Below are positions 22,641 to 34,857 of a stretch of 64,000 nucleotides of DNA, one piece after another. Location of the stretch: contig OZ024835.1 in assembly GCA_964016985.1 (NCBI GenBank), positions 68,402,812 through 68,466,811 of the forward strand, in the 5' to 3' direction. Below the pieces are notes generated by a model, which was not told the DNA's origin, ran no database searches, and saw only the letters and a list, made by a program, of their open reading frames with translations. The translations under genes and the position numbers were made by a program. This DNA comes from Anodontia alba. Lineage: Eukaryota; Mollusca; Bivalvia; Lucinida; Lucinidae. Positions within the stretch are counted from its first letter, which is position 1; each line of letters starts with the position of its first letter.

Positions 22641-22834
22641 GTATTAATTACAGATTGTTTTTTCTATATAACATAACAATAATAAAAACTAACCAGACAC
22701 CCGACTATAAATAATCTGGATTTAAACAGCTAGGATCAGAGAACATTAAATTGAGACATTAGCATATTCCGTGAACTCGATTCGGTTATCATCGGTTTCC
22801 GAATGATATTGCAGTAAACGTATTAAGTTACAGT

Positions 22835-22912
22835 TAACCGGTTAGTTTAATGAATAAAACGGAAAATTTTCAATCACATGGTCGTGGGTTCGACCCTCAG
22901 CAGAAGCTGGCA
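22835..22912 (+). other. tRNA-like sequence (possible SINE head or tRNA pseudogene)
   Basis: GGTTAGTTTAATGA resembles an A-box and GTGGGTTCGACCCTC contains a perfect B-box-type GGTTCGACCC about 40 nt downstream, as in tRNA genes and tRNA-derived SINEs. A complete acceptor stem could not be paired by eye, so it is not called as a functional tRNA. Confidence 0.35.
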
Positions 22913-23232
22913 AAATTTTTTATTGTCTTTGTTTGCGATATGAAGAAGTATATGTCACAATATGTTACATTCAGGTATATATTATAATCGGCCAGTAATC
23001 GATATCCAGTTATAGATAGCTTTCTTCCGAGTAAAACCGATCTTAGCAGATACTCTTTAACAAGCTTTGGATTCTGTGGAGGCAGGTAGCTGCTTAATGC
23101 AGACCGAAAGTCATATAGAAAGCTCCCAGTGGAACTTTCTGCATTATACCCATCCTGTATTTATAAAGCCGCCACCTGTCTTTAAGACCACATGGAATCA
23201 TTTTTGCGTGACAGCTAAAGGGACGTTTTATT

Positions 23233-24364
23233 GTACGTACGTATCATCATAAGATTGAATGACGTGATAGAGATTACTGAGAAAGCCTTTGTGTAGTTTA
23301 AGGTGGCCAGATTGAGACAAGCCTGCGACCCGAGGCCTGCGACCATGTGGAGATGATAGATTAGTAGTTGCGGTCATGGTACCAAAGCCGTAATCCAAAA
23401 TCATAAATCCATAAACGAATGACGAATCAGAATGTTCAGACCAACAGATATGGACCCCAGAACAAAGGGTGTAATCAGGCGTCCGCGGATAGTAAGCATT
23501 ACTTGGTAAGCAAGCTTCGCCCACCATGCCCATGGGCCTGAACGAAGGAAATATCGGTAGAAGCGTATGTCCGGGATTTGGGAAGTCTACTTATGGTGCG
23601 TCCCTGGCAAAAACATCAGAAACAATTCTGGAAACTGCCACATTGTAGGGATTGACTAGATCATGATGTCTCCCATAGAACTTCTTAAGTGTTGCTACCA
23701 GTTTGGTTTTTTGATACCCCTGGCTCAACAACTTTTGAGTGAGCACTTTCCCACGCTCCATGAAGTCCTGATAATTTGAACAAGTTCTGGCATAACGGAT
23801 TAACTGTGAAACGTAAACGCCGTATGCTGGTGCGGAAGGGATATTACTGCTCAGGAAAGGAAAGTTAACGATGGGAAAATTGAAGTCATCCCGTTTGTCG
23901 TAAAGCCTAGTAGTAAGCTTTCCATTGTCGATGTAGAGATAACAATCCAAGTATGATGAGGAGGCTGAAGTCTCCGTTGTTTCCTTTATTTCAAGTTCAC
24001 GTGGGTAGATGAATTCTAAATACTCTGCAAATTTTGTGTTTTTCAGAGACAATACATCATCTATATATCTGTAGGTGAAATTGAATTGTTGTGCGAGGTG
24101 TTTCTTGCCTGCTTGGAGGAGACTTTGTACAAACTCCGCCTCATACGAGTATAAAAACAAGTCGGCAAGTAACGGTGCACAATTAGTACCCATCGGTATG
24201 CCGATTGTTTGTTGAAATATCCGACCGCCGAACTCCACAAAAATATTGTCGATTAGATATTCCAGCATCTTAATGACATCTGCATCTGAGTATTTTTGTG
24301 GTGCATGAAAACCGCAGATTTCGACACTGGGTAGCAAGGTGAACGTTTTGTGATCTACATGCAT
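23233..24364 (-). pseudogene. RT element fragment (GIPMGTNCAP family, tentatively Penelope-like)
   Basis: A 257-codon open frame (24364-23591) carries RT motifs IGIPMGTNCAPLLADLF and YRYIDDVLSL, followed by YLDC, RLYDKRDDFNFPIVNFPF and YGVYVSQLIRYAR. The A.DLF..E and Y(I/L)DD pattern resembles Penelope-like RTs more than LINE or Ty3 RTs, but the family is inferred. The N-terminal part is missing (5' truncation at ~24364). A 3' untranslated segment runs to an AATAAA near 23233. Confidence 0.8.
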
Positions 24365-24879
24365 ATGACGGGCTCTGATGGCAGCGGCACTGACACAGCT
24401 GAGGAGGACAGTGGCACCGACACAGCGACTGAATCAGAACCGGTTCACTGAATCGATTGTATTGTTTGAAATGCATTGTAGTCGAACCGCCCCGTTGACA
24501 CTCCGATTGGTAATACAGACCCCGTTGTAAATCTGGTTGGTAAGAGTTTCAGTATGGCGCTGAACCAAGGCGTTGAAACCGACAGGTAAAAATTTATGTT
24601 TTTTTACTATTTAAGGTTAATTTTAGAATACGATGAACCTCGCTGATGCTTCAGCTTTAATCGCTTAGTTGCATTCCGTTCTCCAGGAGCTGAACTGATT
24701 AGCTGTCCTTCAAAATTACGGAGAAATACTGATACGCTAATTTATCATCAAATGCCCTCTTTATCTGCTTCTTTGGATCAAATACAGAACATTAATTAGG
24801 TAGTATTTATTTATTTATTTATACATTGAAAAAGGCAAGCTTTATAGCATAATTTACACAGATGCGCAGGCTAATACGA

Positions 24880-26012
24880 ATCTTCACTGAACATACAGAC
24901 TATTTTGTAGAAATAACTATGTTTCAGAAAATTCAGTTAGTGTGATTGGCCAAAATACTGTGTGTAAATAAATATTCAAAATTTGGATACAACTATTTAT
25001 TTATTTATATATATTATCTACCGGATTTTTTTATATAGTGCTCCATCGGTAGGATTAGTTTATTTGTGTCAAAATATGTGTCTTGTGAAATTTTTAAACG
25101 AAATATTTATATTTTAAATGATGACTTGAACATTGAAATTCTGAAACATTTTTAATTTGCAATGCTATTCTTGAAGGAAAAAAAATGTAACCGCTCACTC
25201 TTTATCAAATGTGTGTTATGTAGACTTGAAAAGACAAATAAACAAAAAAAGTGGCATATGGATTAGGTAACATGAAATACCGTAAAAGAACTAAGAATTC
25301 GTACACCTCAAAATTGCTGTAATATATATATATATATATAATGAATAATGTGTTGTTGTTTTTTCACGTACAGATATGGCCAAAAGATGCAGACAGACTG
25401 GCAAACAGTAAAAACCTGATCAGACTGCTCCTCTGATCTGGATCTGCACCTTTTTTTTGCCGAAAACTTAGGATCATTTCGGTAAATAAGGTAAAGTGGA
25501 TAAAACGATAAGGAAAAATCAGAAAACTTTCTAATAATTATATATATTATTTTTTATACTTTCATTAATAAGTATTATTCAGTATTCCTTTGCTGTTCTT
25601 TCCTAGTGGACTTCTAGTCTCAAGACAAAGCATTTGCAGATTCAGTTTGAAGCTAAAAATTAGTTTTGAGACAGCAATGGAAAATTATTTTGTAGTTTCA
25701 ACAGTTTGTCTTATTTACTTTAGAAAATAAATAAATAAATAAAAACTTTGAATTTTATCTTTCTATTTCCATCTTTATGCAAGAAGAAACAACACTTCTT
25801 ATTTTGAAAAAAAAATATGAAAAAAAATAAAGAGTTACAATACAACAATTTAAATGCAAATTTGCAGAAACGAATATGTTTGGTTCTAAAGTAACATATT
25901 GAACATTTCTCAATTATATCGAATGCCCCTGATATGGCCCCACCTTGGGAAACATTCTTATAATCACCTCATAATCACTTATATAAGATAAGCCTTTGAT
26001 GTGCACTATGTT
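24880..26012. repeat. Segmental duplication, copy A
   Basis: About 1.1 kb is directly repeated at 26228-27352. Shared blocks include GTGTGTAAATAAATATTCA, GGATTAGTTTATTTGTG, AATGATGACTTGAAC, TCTCAAGACAAAGCATTTGC and ATCACCTCATAATCACTTA. This copy carries a CAAACAGTG hairpin insertion (about 25396-25455) absent from copy B. AT-rich, with no coding potential. Confidence 0.8.
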
Positions 26013-26227
26013 ATCAAGACCGTATATATGGGCTGAACACGACAGGGTTGTCTAGCCAAATAAGGAAACATTTGCTCCTTTCAAGACACAATTTGGATTG
26101 TGTAACACCCTACTGGCTCTAGAAGATTAGAGATAAGAAATCCTTGGTGACTTATGTCTTCCTTACAGGTAGAAGTCTGACAAGGGGTCATTATTTCATA
26201 AAATATATCTGGTTGTTATTCATTAGA

Positions 26228-27352
26228 ATCTCCTCGCCAATAACTGTGTTTCAGAAACACAGTTCAGTTTGTTCAGTTTGTGTGATGCACAAAATATTGT
26301 GTGTAAATAAATATTCAGAATTTGGATATAATTATTCATTTTTTTGCCAGATTTATTACATAGCACTCTGTCGGTACACAAAAAAAAATAAGAGAAAAGT
26401 CCAGGGATTGCCATAATCACAAACCGCAGCCCTTCCCAGACACCAAGAGGAGACACCAGACACCAAGACACAAATTGGCTGTAAAGTTATGCTAAACTCT
26501 CTTTTGGTGCATGTAGCGAGCGTAGCTCGCAGAGATGCGTTTAAGAGGTTTAAGTGACTTTTTTAAAACTATTTTGTGGCTTCTAATTAAAACTCAGAGG
26601 CCAAAAATCGATAGGATTAGTTTCTTTGTGTCAAAATGTGTGTCTTGTGTAATTCATAAACGGAATATTTATATTTCAAATGATGACTTGAACGCTGAAA
26701 TACTGAAACATATAGCTTTGTTATTCTTGAAGAAAACTTTCTTATAATCCCTTTATGTTTTACTTTCATTAATAAATATTATTTAGTATTTCTTTGCTGT
26801 CCTTTCTTCGTGAACTCTTAGTCTCAAGACAAAATATTTGCAGATTTAATTTGATTAAAGCTATTTTTTTTACAGTTTTGAGACTGCTATGGAATCATTG
26901 TACAGTGTTCTTATTTACTTTAGAAAATAAACAAATAAATAGATAAATAACAACTTTCAATTTTATATTCCTATTTCATATATTTTGCACTATGCAAGAA
27001 AAAAAAAAACAACAAAAAAAAAAACAACAACACATTTTTATTTTGGAAAAACTATCCCCCCAAAAAATAAATAAATAAATAAATAAAATAAGTAAATAGA
27101 TAAATAAAATAAAAAAAAATAAAATAAAGAGATACAATACAAATCAACAAATTAAATGCAGAATTTGCAGTCAGATGTATTAATTAGGTTCTAAACTAAC
27201 ATATTGAGCACTTCTCAATTATTTCACATTACCTCTTATTAGGCCCTACCTAAGGGGGGTGGGATGCGGGGGTGGGGGGGGGGGCTTAATATCCTTTTAA
27301 TCACCTCATAATCACTTAGATATGATAAGCCTTCGATGCTCACTATGGTATG
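26228..27352. repeat. Segmental duplication, copy B
   Basis: Direct repeat of 24880-26012. A 3' fragment of the RT family (minus, from about 26386, ending AAAAAAAAATAAGAGAAAAG on the plus strand) plus about 130 bp of other DNA interrupts it up to about 26610. It also carries long (AAAT)n and poly-G runs absent from copy A. A half-hairpin with the tip CATTAGAATCTCCTC sits at its left edge (about 26220). Confidence 0.8.
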
Positions 27353-27509
27353 TCTTTAAAGTTGTTGTCTACGTGATTATCATTGACCAATAAAATCAAA
27401 CCGCGCGTTTGTACGAAAGCCAGGTAACGACTATTTATAACCGCACTATTCTTGTCGCTGTGGCGTCAGAGTGTCGTGAAAAGAGGGTTATTAGACTGCT
27501 TCACTGTGT

Positions 27510-28637
27510 AGTCTTTATCAGACAACGACTTTATAGTCAATTTCCCTTTTCTGGATGGCGTTGTCTCCCGGCGTACATCATATGGGGTATACATATCTCA
27601 ACTTATTAGATTCGCCAGAGCTTCTTCAAATCTTAATGACTAACTACCGTAATAAAGCCCTTACTGACAAGCTTCTTAGGCAGGGCTATCGTTATTTTAA
27701 ACTTCGTAAGGCGTTTTCGAAATTTTATCGCAGACACAGTGCCTTGTTAGAAAAATATAGCGTCAGTCTGAAAACACTTCTGCAACAAGGTATATCGGAA
27801 CCCGAATTTTACGGTGACTTAAGTGTACAGATTTAGAAAAATTGTAGGTAAATCTAACTTTTCGGAGCAATTCAGAAAACTTATTAACCGTTATAAAAGA
27901 ATTGGCTATAGCCTGGATATTATGAGGCAGACTGCATGCCTAGTTATCAATCCAATCATTTTTTATGGCTATGCTTCACTCTTTAATTGCACGACGGCGG
28001 TTCGGGCCTCTGAGTCAATGACGGTCTCTTCGTAAAACTTTAACCAGTGGGTTGGGGCTTGACGATATGTCTTTGGCTTGGCCCGCCGTGGTTCAGCTAT
28101 TGGTTTTCATTTACTCTGGCATACAGTAGAATTAGCCATGAGTATTCGTCTTTGTTTATTATAGTGATTAATTTGATTTTTATGTTTTTCGCTTTGATGC
28201 ATTGACTGAGTTGGGAGCCTTTATGCGAGCCGAATTTTTATGTGTTTCTGTATTAAGAGTAGCATCGGGACCCAGGGTGAAGTTAGCTAGCTGTAAAAGT
28301 GCTTTAACCTCATCCCCCTCCCCCGGTGGTTTGCTCTATTGACCGTTCTAAGGCGGTGGCCCCGGTGTTAGTCTTACTCTTTGTTGCTTTGTGGTTTATT
28401 CTACGAGGCGATTTGTTGTATGTCTTTCCGTGTGTCATTTTGTTCTCGAGTTTTTCCGTCCTTTTAGTATTGCGATAACCTCGCTTGGGGAAGAGAGAGC
28501 TAATCTTAGTGCTTTTCGTACGTTTGTTCGATTCGTGCTTGTTTGGATTTGTCGGTTTCCTCTTCCTCTTGGGGTCTGGGAAGGGCTGCGGTTTGTGATT
28601 GTGGCACTCCCTGAACTTTTCTCTTACCTTTTTTTTT
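27510..28637 (+). pseudogene. RT element, C-terminal half and full 3'UTR
   Basis: Degraded coding (VNFPFLDG, TSYGVYIS, then after a frameshift LRQGYRYFKLRKAFSKFYRR, GISEPEFYGDL, then another shift YRFRKIVGKSNFSEQFRK and NPIIFYGYASLFNC) is followed by about 600 bp of 3' region. That region has a C-rich tract near 28305 and ends CTTTTCTCTTACC plus a T-run at 28637. It provides the reference 3' end to which the many truncated copies in this window align. 5' truncated, with at least two frameshifts. Confidence 0.85.
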
Positions 28638-28702
28638 CTATTTCGACGCTACCGGTATGTAATGGTCTAACAGGGTTATCTGTAAAATATGGACTGGAAC
28701 AT

Positions 28703-28767
28703 TGGCAAACAGTGCAGATCCAGATCAGACGCACGCGGCGTCTAATCAGGATCTGCACTATTGGCTT
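28703..28767. repeat. CAAACAGTG hairpin repeat
   Basis: Inverted arms GGCAAACAGTGCAGATCC and GGATCTGCACTATTGGC surround an ACGCACGCGGCGT loop. Same dispersed family. Confidence 0.75.
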
Positions 28768-28869
28768 AAATTACAGAAAGTTAAGGGTTAAATGAAACAG
28801 TCTTAAGTCCCTGTTCAGGACCGTTTTTCCAGGCTACACTAAGAGACAATCGATCCACCAGTGCTGTCA

Positions 28870-29078
28870 GTGCTTTGATTGCTAACAGTTCTGAGGCGGT
28901 GGTTAGTTCTGGCATTGTGCGTTCTTTGTATGGCATTGTAGCTAATTTGAATAACCTTGGTAAAGGTGTACTAGATGACGCTACCTACCAAATCAAAGGC
29001 CTTGGCCTTCTAGTTTCACAAAAGACAGTTTTTAAATTTTTCCCTATAAAGCTTTGCATGAAAGCTAATACTTGTTAA
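28870..29078 (+). other. Unrecognised short open frame
   Basis: An open frame containing VSALIANSSEAVVSSGIVRS and LYGIVANLNNLGKGVLDD. Its composition looks protein-like rather than random, but no family is recognised and no splice context was found. It could be a remnant of a transposon ORF. Confidence 0.25.
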
Positions 29079-29377
29079 GACCTTTACATTATTATCTTTT
29101 ATTCAGCACTTCATGCTTTTAATATCTCTTATTTGTCTGGCGCATGCGCAGATGTCCTGCATATGACTCTCGCTAGTACTAATTGATAGGAAGTTACAGA
29201 GAATGGCATGACATTTAGATAGCACTTAGTAAGGGACAGAAAATCAAATGTCGTCATCTAGATTAGCATTTAATACAAGCTAGGAAAATATCAGTGCGAA
29301 CCATACATCGAAAATATATTGTATTTATCGTAAATATATGGACATCATTACTCTCTACCGTACTTGTCCAAACATTT

Positions 29378-29662
29378 CATTACGAAAACACACTTATTCA
29401 AATATACTAAAAATTTTACCACACGCACACAAAAATGAATATCTTAAGATAAAAATTCTGATACATTTTATATTTCTGCTTAAAACATAGATTGTGGGTA
29501 CTCGTTAGAACCGCCTCCACGAGGCGGTTCTAACGAGTACCTACAATCTATGTTTTTAAACAAAAATAAGAAAAAATAATGTATACCCCTGTAAAACCCA
29601 GTTTTACTATATAAAAGTGGGGTTTAAGGGATTCAACATTATATAGGTATGTTTTCGTGATG
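29378..29662. mobile_element. CAT...ATG foldback element, copy 1
   Basis: Ends CATTACGAAAACA and GGTATGTTTTCGTGATG are inverted. A central long hairpin ACATAGATTGTGGGTACTCG with tip GTTAGAACCGCCTC / GAGGCGGTTCTAAC is followed by the constant right arm (ATGTATACCCCTGT, GTTTTACTATATAAAAGTGG). Total about 285 bp with no coding. Confidence 0.88.
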
Positions 29663-29711
29663 AACAAGTCAGTTTTTTAATGCCTGTTTGATATGTGTCA
29701 AAAACTGCTTG

Positions 29712-30178
29712 ATGAGTGTCAGACAGTGTAGACCCTGACGAGACACCACAGGGCGTGTGACCCAGGTCTATACTGTTTACTCAGCCCTATCTGTCTCAAT
29801 AATCTTAGACGCAATACGGTAATATCAAATGGCTTGACTTTTCACAATGTAATGTTAGGGCAAATTATACTTTGCAAAAATGATGTATGTAAGCTTTACA
29901 TTCCCCGTTGTGCACCCGATACTGTTACGTTCCGTTCCGTCTCGCACAGTCCAAAACATATATGTGTGTTTAGGGTAATCTTACCCTACTTAACCTTTTT
30001 ATTGAAAATAGCATAGTTTTCATGTTTTCTCAAAAAAGGTGTTACTATGATAAAAAAAATATTTGTGGTATTATATTTATGCTAAATATTTGGAAAAATA
30101 GGTATGAGCAAACAGTGTAGACCAAGATCAAACCGCTTCTATATAGGAGCAGTTAGATCAGGGTCTGCACTATTTGTC
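29712..30178. repeat. Two CAAACAGTG hairpin copies in AT-rich DNA
   Basis: Copies at about 29712-29772 (arms ACAGTGTAGACCCTGA / GGTCTATACTGTT) and 30109-30178 (GCAAACAGTGTAGACC / GGGTCTGCACTATTTG). The DNA between them has no recognised gene. Confidence 0.7.
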
Positions 30179-30220
30179 TTTCTATCAATACCTTTTAGAC
30201 ACATCAAAGGGTAGCAAAAC

Positions 30221-30583
30221 AAAAAAGGTAAGAGAAAAGTCCAGGAGTGCCACAATCACAAACCGCAGCCCTTCCCAGACCCCAAGAGGAAGAGGAACCG
30301 ACAAATCTAAACAAGCACAAACCGAACAAACGTACGAAAAGCACTAAGATTAGCTCTCTTCCCCAAAGCAAAGTAATCGCAATACTAAAAGGACTGAAAA
30401 ACACAAGAACAAAATGACACACGGAAAGACATACAACAAATCGCCTCGTAGAATAAACCACAAAGCAACAAAGAGTAAGATTAACACCGGGACCACCGAC
30501 TTAGAACGGTCGGTAGAGCAAACCACCGGGCGGGGGGGGGGGGGGGGGGTGGTTTAAAGCACTTTTACAGCTAGCTAACTTCA
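30221..30583 (-). mobile_element. 5'-truncated RT-family copy (3' region only)
   Basis: The minus-strand copy of the RT-family 3' region ends at an A-run followed by GGTAAGAGAAAAGTCC (plus strand). It carries a very long internal homopolymer (about 20 G on the plus strand near 30530-30550) at the place where the reference copy has its C-rich tract. Confidence 0.85.
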
Positions 30584-30711
30584 AGACTTCTTGTCATTCA
30601 TACTATTACCCCTGACATATCAGATTGTAAAGATTCCAAGTTTGTTTATTATGCAGCTAGACATGTCATTACAGGACATTTTAAAGTCATTTCAGATCCA
30701 TGAATTCGTAA

Positions 30712-31097
30712 AATTAGGGGATAACTGCTTTCAAATTTGGCATTTGGGGAGGTAAATCGGCGGTTTTACGGTCGGAAATTTCGTTTTACGGCGACGCGTC
30801 AGCGGAGCCGTAAAACGTAATTTGCGACCGTAAAACCGCCGATTTACCTCCCCAAATGACAAATTTGATGCAGTTATCCCCATTCTAATGCATTTATTCA
30901 TTTTTTCTATTGAAAAAATGTACTGTTTGCACAAAACGACAAGTGCTGTGAGCTGCGTAAAATCAAATGCCTGCCAATGAGAAGCGACGTTACGTGATGA
31001 CGTCGGATTTGCGACAGTATATCGCAGAATATACCGTCGCAAATTTTTGACGTTATCCAATCAGACGTCGCGTTACATACGCGAGTGCATTAGAATA
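30712..31097. mobile_element. GC-rich foldback element
   Basis: A hairpin at 30743-30862 with arms starting GGGGAGGTAAATCGGCGG and ending CCGCCGATTTACCTCCCC surrounds an ACGCGTCAGCGG tip. Outer sequences GGGGATAACTGC / GCAGTTATCCCC also pair. The following 230 bp, with GTCGCAAATTTTTGACG, may belong to the same element. No coding. Confidence 0.7.
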
Positions 31098-31117
31098 GTT
31101 TCTAAGGGTCTAAAATA

Positions 31118-31790
<673 letters not shown>

Positions 31791-32389
31791 ATTTGATATT
31801 CATTAGGAAAGGTCCACTGAACAATTTAGGCATGCCAGTCAGAAAACCACTCATTCCATCTGAGACAGCCATTCGCTAACTTGTACAGGTAAAACCTATA
31901 AACATAGACTTATAAATATGATAATCAAGGTCAAAGCGATAGGTCTGTTTGGTCGGCCTATACTAAATACTGATCAATATAAAACGTATGCCACAAATAC
32001 ATGTTATAACGTGCGCAGTTTTTGGGACAAAGTGTTTTGTAACAAATACCAAATATCATGGAGAATCTGTTGGAACTTACGAATACATTAACAATAAATT
32101 CTCTTAAGCCTGTCTAAATGTTTTTAGACTCGTGCTTGTCATTAGTTTTGTACTGACTCGGGCATTACGCTGGTAATATTTATTTCTAGAATCTTTGAAA
32201 AAAAAAAAAAAACTACAGAAAACAAAAACAAAACAATCTCGCATTCAAATAAATAGCGTTGTTCATCAGAATAAGGTAAGGTAGGGTTTTCCATAAACAC
32301 ACATTTTTTTTCGTTTGGCCTAATCAGGAAAAGTTTTCTCCCCTCAAAATTGATAATTGGTTTGCTCATACATTGGAAATGCACTGAAC
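31791..32389. other. No recognised gene
   Basis: AT-rich DNA without a supported exon, RT motif or hairpin of the families seen elsewhere. The open frame on the minus strand at 32142-32462 crosses the left end of the following TTAA element and is not considered coding. Confidence 0.4.
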
Positions 32390-32910
32390 TTAAAGAGGAA
32401 CGCAACCTTAAAAGGTATTTTTCTTTAAAGTAAAGAACTTTCCAAACAATGAATTTTGACACAAATTTGATCGAAATCGGTGGAAAATTAAGTAGGTTTT
32501 AGACAATTGAATATTTCAACATTGTTGAAATGTGCGCCGCCATTTTGAATATATAATAAGATTTCATAAAAATTAAAAATTCGTTTCATAAAACTAGTTA
32601 TTCTCATAAGGTTGGTTTATTTTGGGAGAAATGGTTGCTTGTCACCAGAATTAAAAGATTATAACAAAATCTGCAGCAAAATTATTCTTAAAAACACTTT
32701 ACAATTTGGTTTTACATATTTAATTTGGGCTTTGTGGCGTCACTAATCCTACAATATGGCGGCATCCTTGACAGCAATTTTAAATATATTTAAACCACCA
32801 TAACTTCCGTATTTCTAGGCCGATTTTAAAAACTCGTGCATCAAGATAAATGACTTGTTAAGCACTTTACTCCAAGATATACTTACAACTTATATTGCGT
32901 TCCCCTTTAA
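32390..32910. mobile_element. TTAA-flanked MITE
   Basis: TTAA occurs at both borders (32390-32393 and 32907-32910). Inverted ends AGAGGAACGCAA and TTGCGTTCCCCT lie just inside. TTAA target sites are used by piggyBac and Kolobok transposases. No transposase is encoded in the 0.5 kb interior, so it would be mobilised in trans. Confidence 0.7.
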
Positions 32911-33084
32911 CCAAAAGCCATTTTTCGTACCCGAACGGCAATGGCTAAGATCTACACGCATGTAGTCTGAATGACCTTTGCATGCACTACTTTGATATGA
33001 GCCGTCCGAAAATGTACCTTCGGACAATGTTCGCCCAGCCAGATCGGAATCTTCAATTGGCGCATTTTGGATAGACAAGGATGC

Positions 33085-33815
33085 AAAAACAGTTAAGAGA
33101 AAAGTCCAGGGAGTGCCACAATCACAACCCGCAGCCCTTCCCAGACACCAAGAGGAAGAGGAAACAGACAAAACCAAGCAAGCGCAAATCGAATAAACGT
33201 ACGAAAAGCACTAAGATTAGCTCTCTCTTCCCAAGCGAGGTAATCGCAATGCTAAAAGGACAGAAAAAACACAAGAACTAAATAACACAAAAAAGGTAAG
33301 AGAAAAGTCCAGGGAGTGCCACAATCACAAACCGCAGCCCTTCCCAGACCCCAAGAGGAAGAGGAAACCGACAAATCTAAACAAGCACAAACCGAACAAA
33401 CGTACGAAAAGCACTAAGATTAGCTATCTCTTCCCCAAGCGAGGTAATCGCAATACTAAAAGGACTGAAAAACACAAGAACAAAATAACACACGGAAAGA
33501 CATACAACAAATCGCCTCGTAGAATATCCCACAAAGCAACAAAGAGTAAGACTAACATCGGGACCACCGCCTTAGAACGGTCGGTAGAGCAAACCTACGG
33601 GGGGTTTAAAGCACTTTTACAGCTAGCTAACTTCACAAGTTAAGACATAAAACAAATCGCCTTGTAGAATAAACCACAAAGCAACAAAGAGTAAGACTTC
33701 CAAGTAAGCATTCTACTTATATCTATAGCGGGCCGTTATCGGCCCGTCAGGGTAGCTGACTGGCCGATAACGGCCAGCTATAGATTTATAAAGAATGCTG
33801 TCTGGGCTAACACCG
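33085..33815 (-). mobile_element. RT-family 3' copy carrying two nested insertions
   Basis: The outer minus-strand copy begins near 33085 (AGTTAAGAGAAAAGTCC) and resumes at about 33636-33697 and 33807-33815. Inside it is a second, longer copy of the same 3' region (33289-33635, with its own AAAAAAGGTAAGAG end). A CCCAG-type hairpin element (33699-33806) is flanked by CT on both sides. Alignment to the other copies shows which bases belong to which insertion. Confidence 0.8.
33699..33806. mobile_element. CCCAG-type hairpin MITE (CCGTTATCGGCCC family), copy 1
   Basis: Ends TCCAAGTAAGCATTC and GAATGCTGTCTGGG surround a long stem AAATCTATAGCGGGCCG-like / GGCCGATAACGGCC. It is inserted in a recognisable repeat, with CT duplicated at 33697-33698 and 33807-33808. 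Two other copies lie at 53840 and 60185. Confidence 0.85.
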
Positions 33816-33844
33816 GGAATCTTATTTCTCTTGGCAAGGCACAA

Positions 33845-34090
33845 ATGGGCCGCGCCATGCGAAAACGTCTTTCGGGCGGACAGCGAAGGCCAAACACAAT
33901 CTGCACAGTCTGATCAGTGCTTTCACTGTCCGCAAACAGAATCAGTGGTTACTACAGAATGTTTGAACGGAGAGCGAAATCCCCATATAATACTTTGTGC
34001 ATCCGCAGGATGGTCTGAATCTGCGCTTTTTGTGCCTGTTTGAAGGCACTTTTTCTCTTGACGCTGCCTGTATAATCTGAGTAATACCAG
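33845..34090. repeat. Dispersed bivalve repeat at left edge of GPCR duplication
   Basis: A sequence with GGGCCGCGCCATGCGAAAAC, CAGTCTGATCAGTGC and AGGCACTTTTTC belongs to the GATCAGCCTGCGCA-type repeats common in this window. A diverged version occupies the equivalent position (about 36680-37190) upstream of the second GPCR gene, so it predates the duplication. Confidence 0.65.
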
Positions 34091-34857
34091 CGGTACGAAA
34101 TTGGTTCAATTAATCCCAGTCATAATTATCAAAGCAAATCAGATACGTTTACTTGATAATATAGATAAAATTTGAAAACAATAAAAACAGTGGCAAACAA
34201 AAATACATATATTATAATTGTGAACATTTACAATTTTGTTATATATTTTAATAGAACGAATAATCAATTTCAAATTCTTCAAGTTAGTTCAGTGATAGAC
34301 AGTTATGGCAAAACAAGCAAGAGCGATAAATTTCCCGGCCGTTGCGCATGGTGAAAAAGAGATTTTACTTGTGGAATTGTACTCATTCTAATAACGGTCT
34401 AAGTTCAACTAATTAAGCTTGACCAAATCACATTTTGAAGGTTTTTAGCCCTGCAGCCAGTCTTCGACCTGTTGACGATGCAATTCAAGACTAACGCTAG
34501 ACATGCTAGGAATGTCTTATTTTTTCCGGATAACGGACTTAAAAAACTTTCATGTAAGTGAGCCAATTTGTATGAAAGTCAAATTATGCTTTCTGGGAAA
34601 ATGATAAAATTATTATTTGTATAGTCTGCCGTGCCGAACTTGCTCATAGAGTGGTAAAGGTTCAGTATCACATTGTTTTATACGCCATGGTGATAAATGA
34701 ACAAGAAATCTGATCATAAAACTTATTTCATTCTACACTGGAAATATTCATTTGACATATACCACTGTTGAATGCCAAAGTGAACTTACTACAAAAATTC
34801 AGAGAAAACTTAGTTCATTGTGGGACTGGAATGAAAGATACTGACAATACACTGAAA

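Noticed and set aside
28391..28795. Recurring open frames of the type MVYSTRRFV..LS in many places
   Set aside because: They are chance translations of the RT-family 3' untranslated region. They follow its copies on both strands and lack conservation of frame.
34768..34857. Longer N-terminal extensions of the two GPCR frames (from 34768 and 37932)
   Set aside because: They begin at TTG and GTG, not ATG. The shared ATG at 34858/37968 gives equal 347-residue products, so the extensions are not used.
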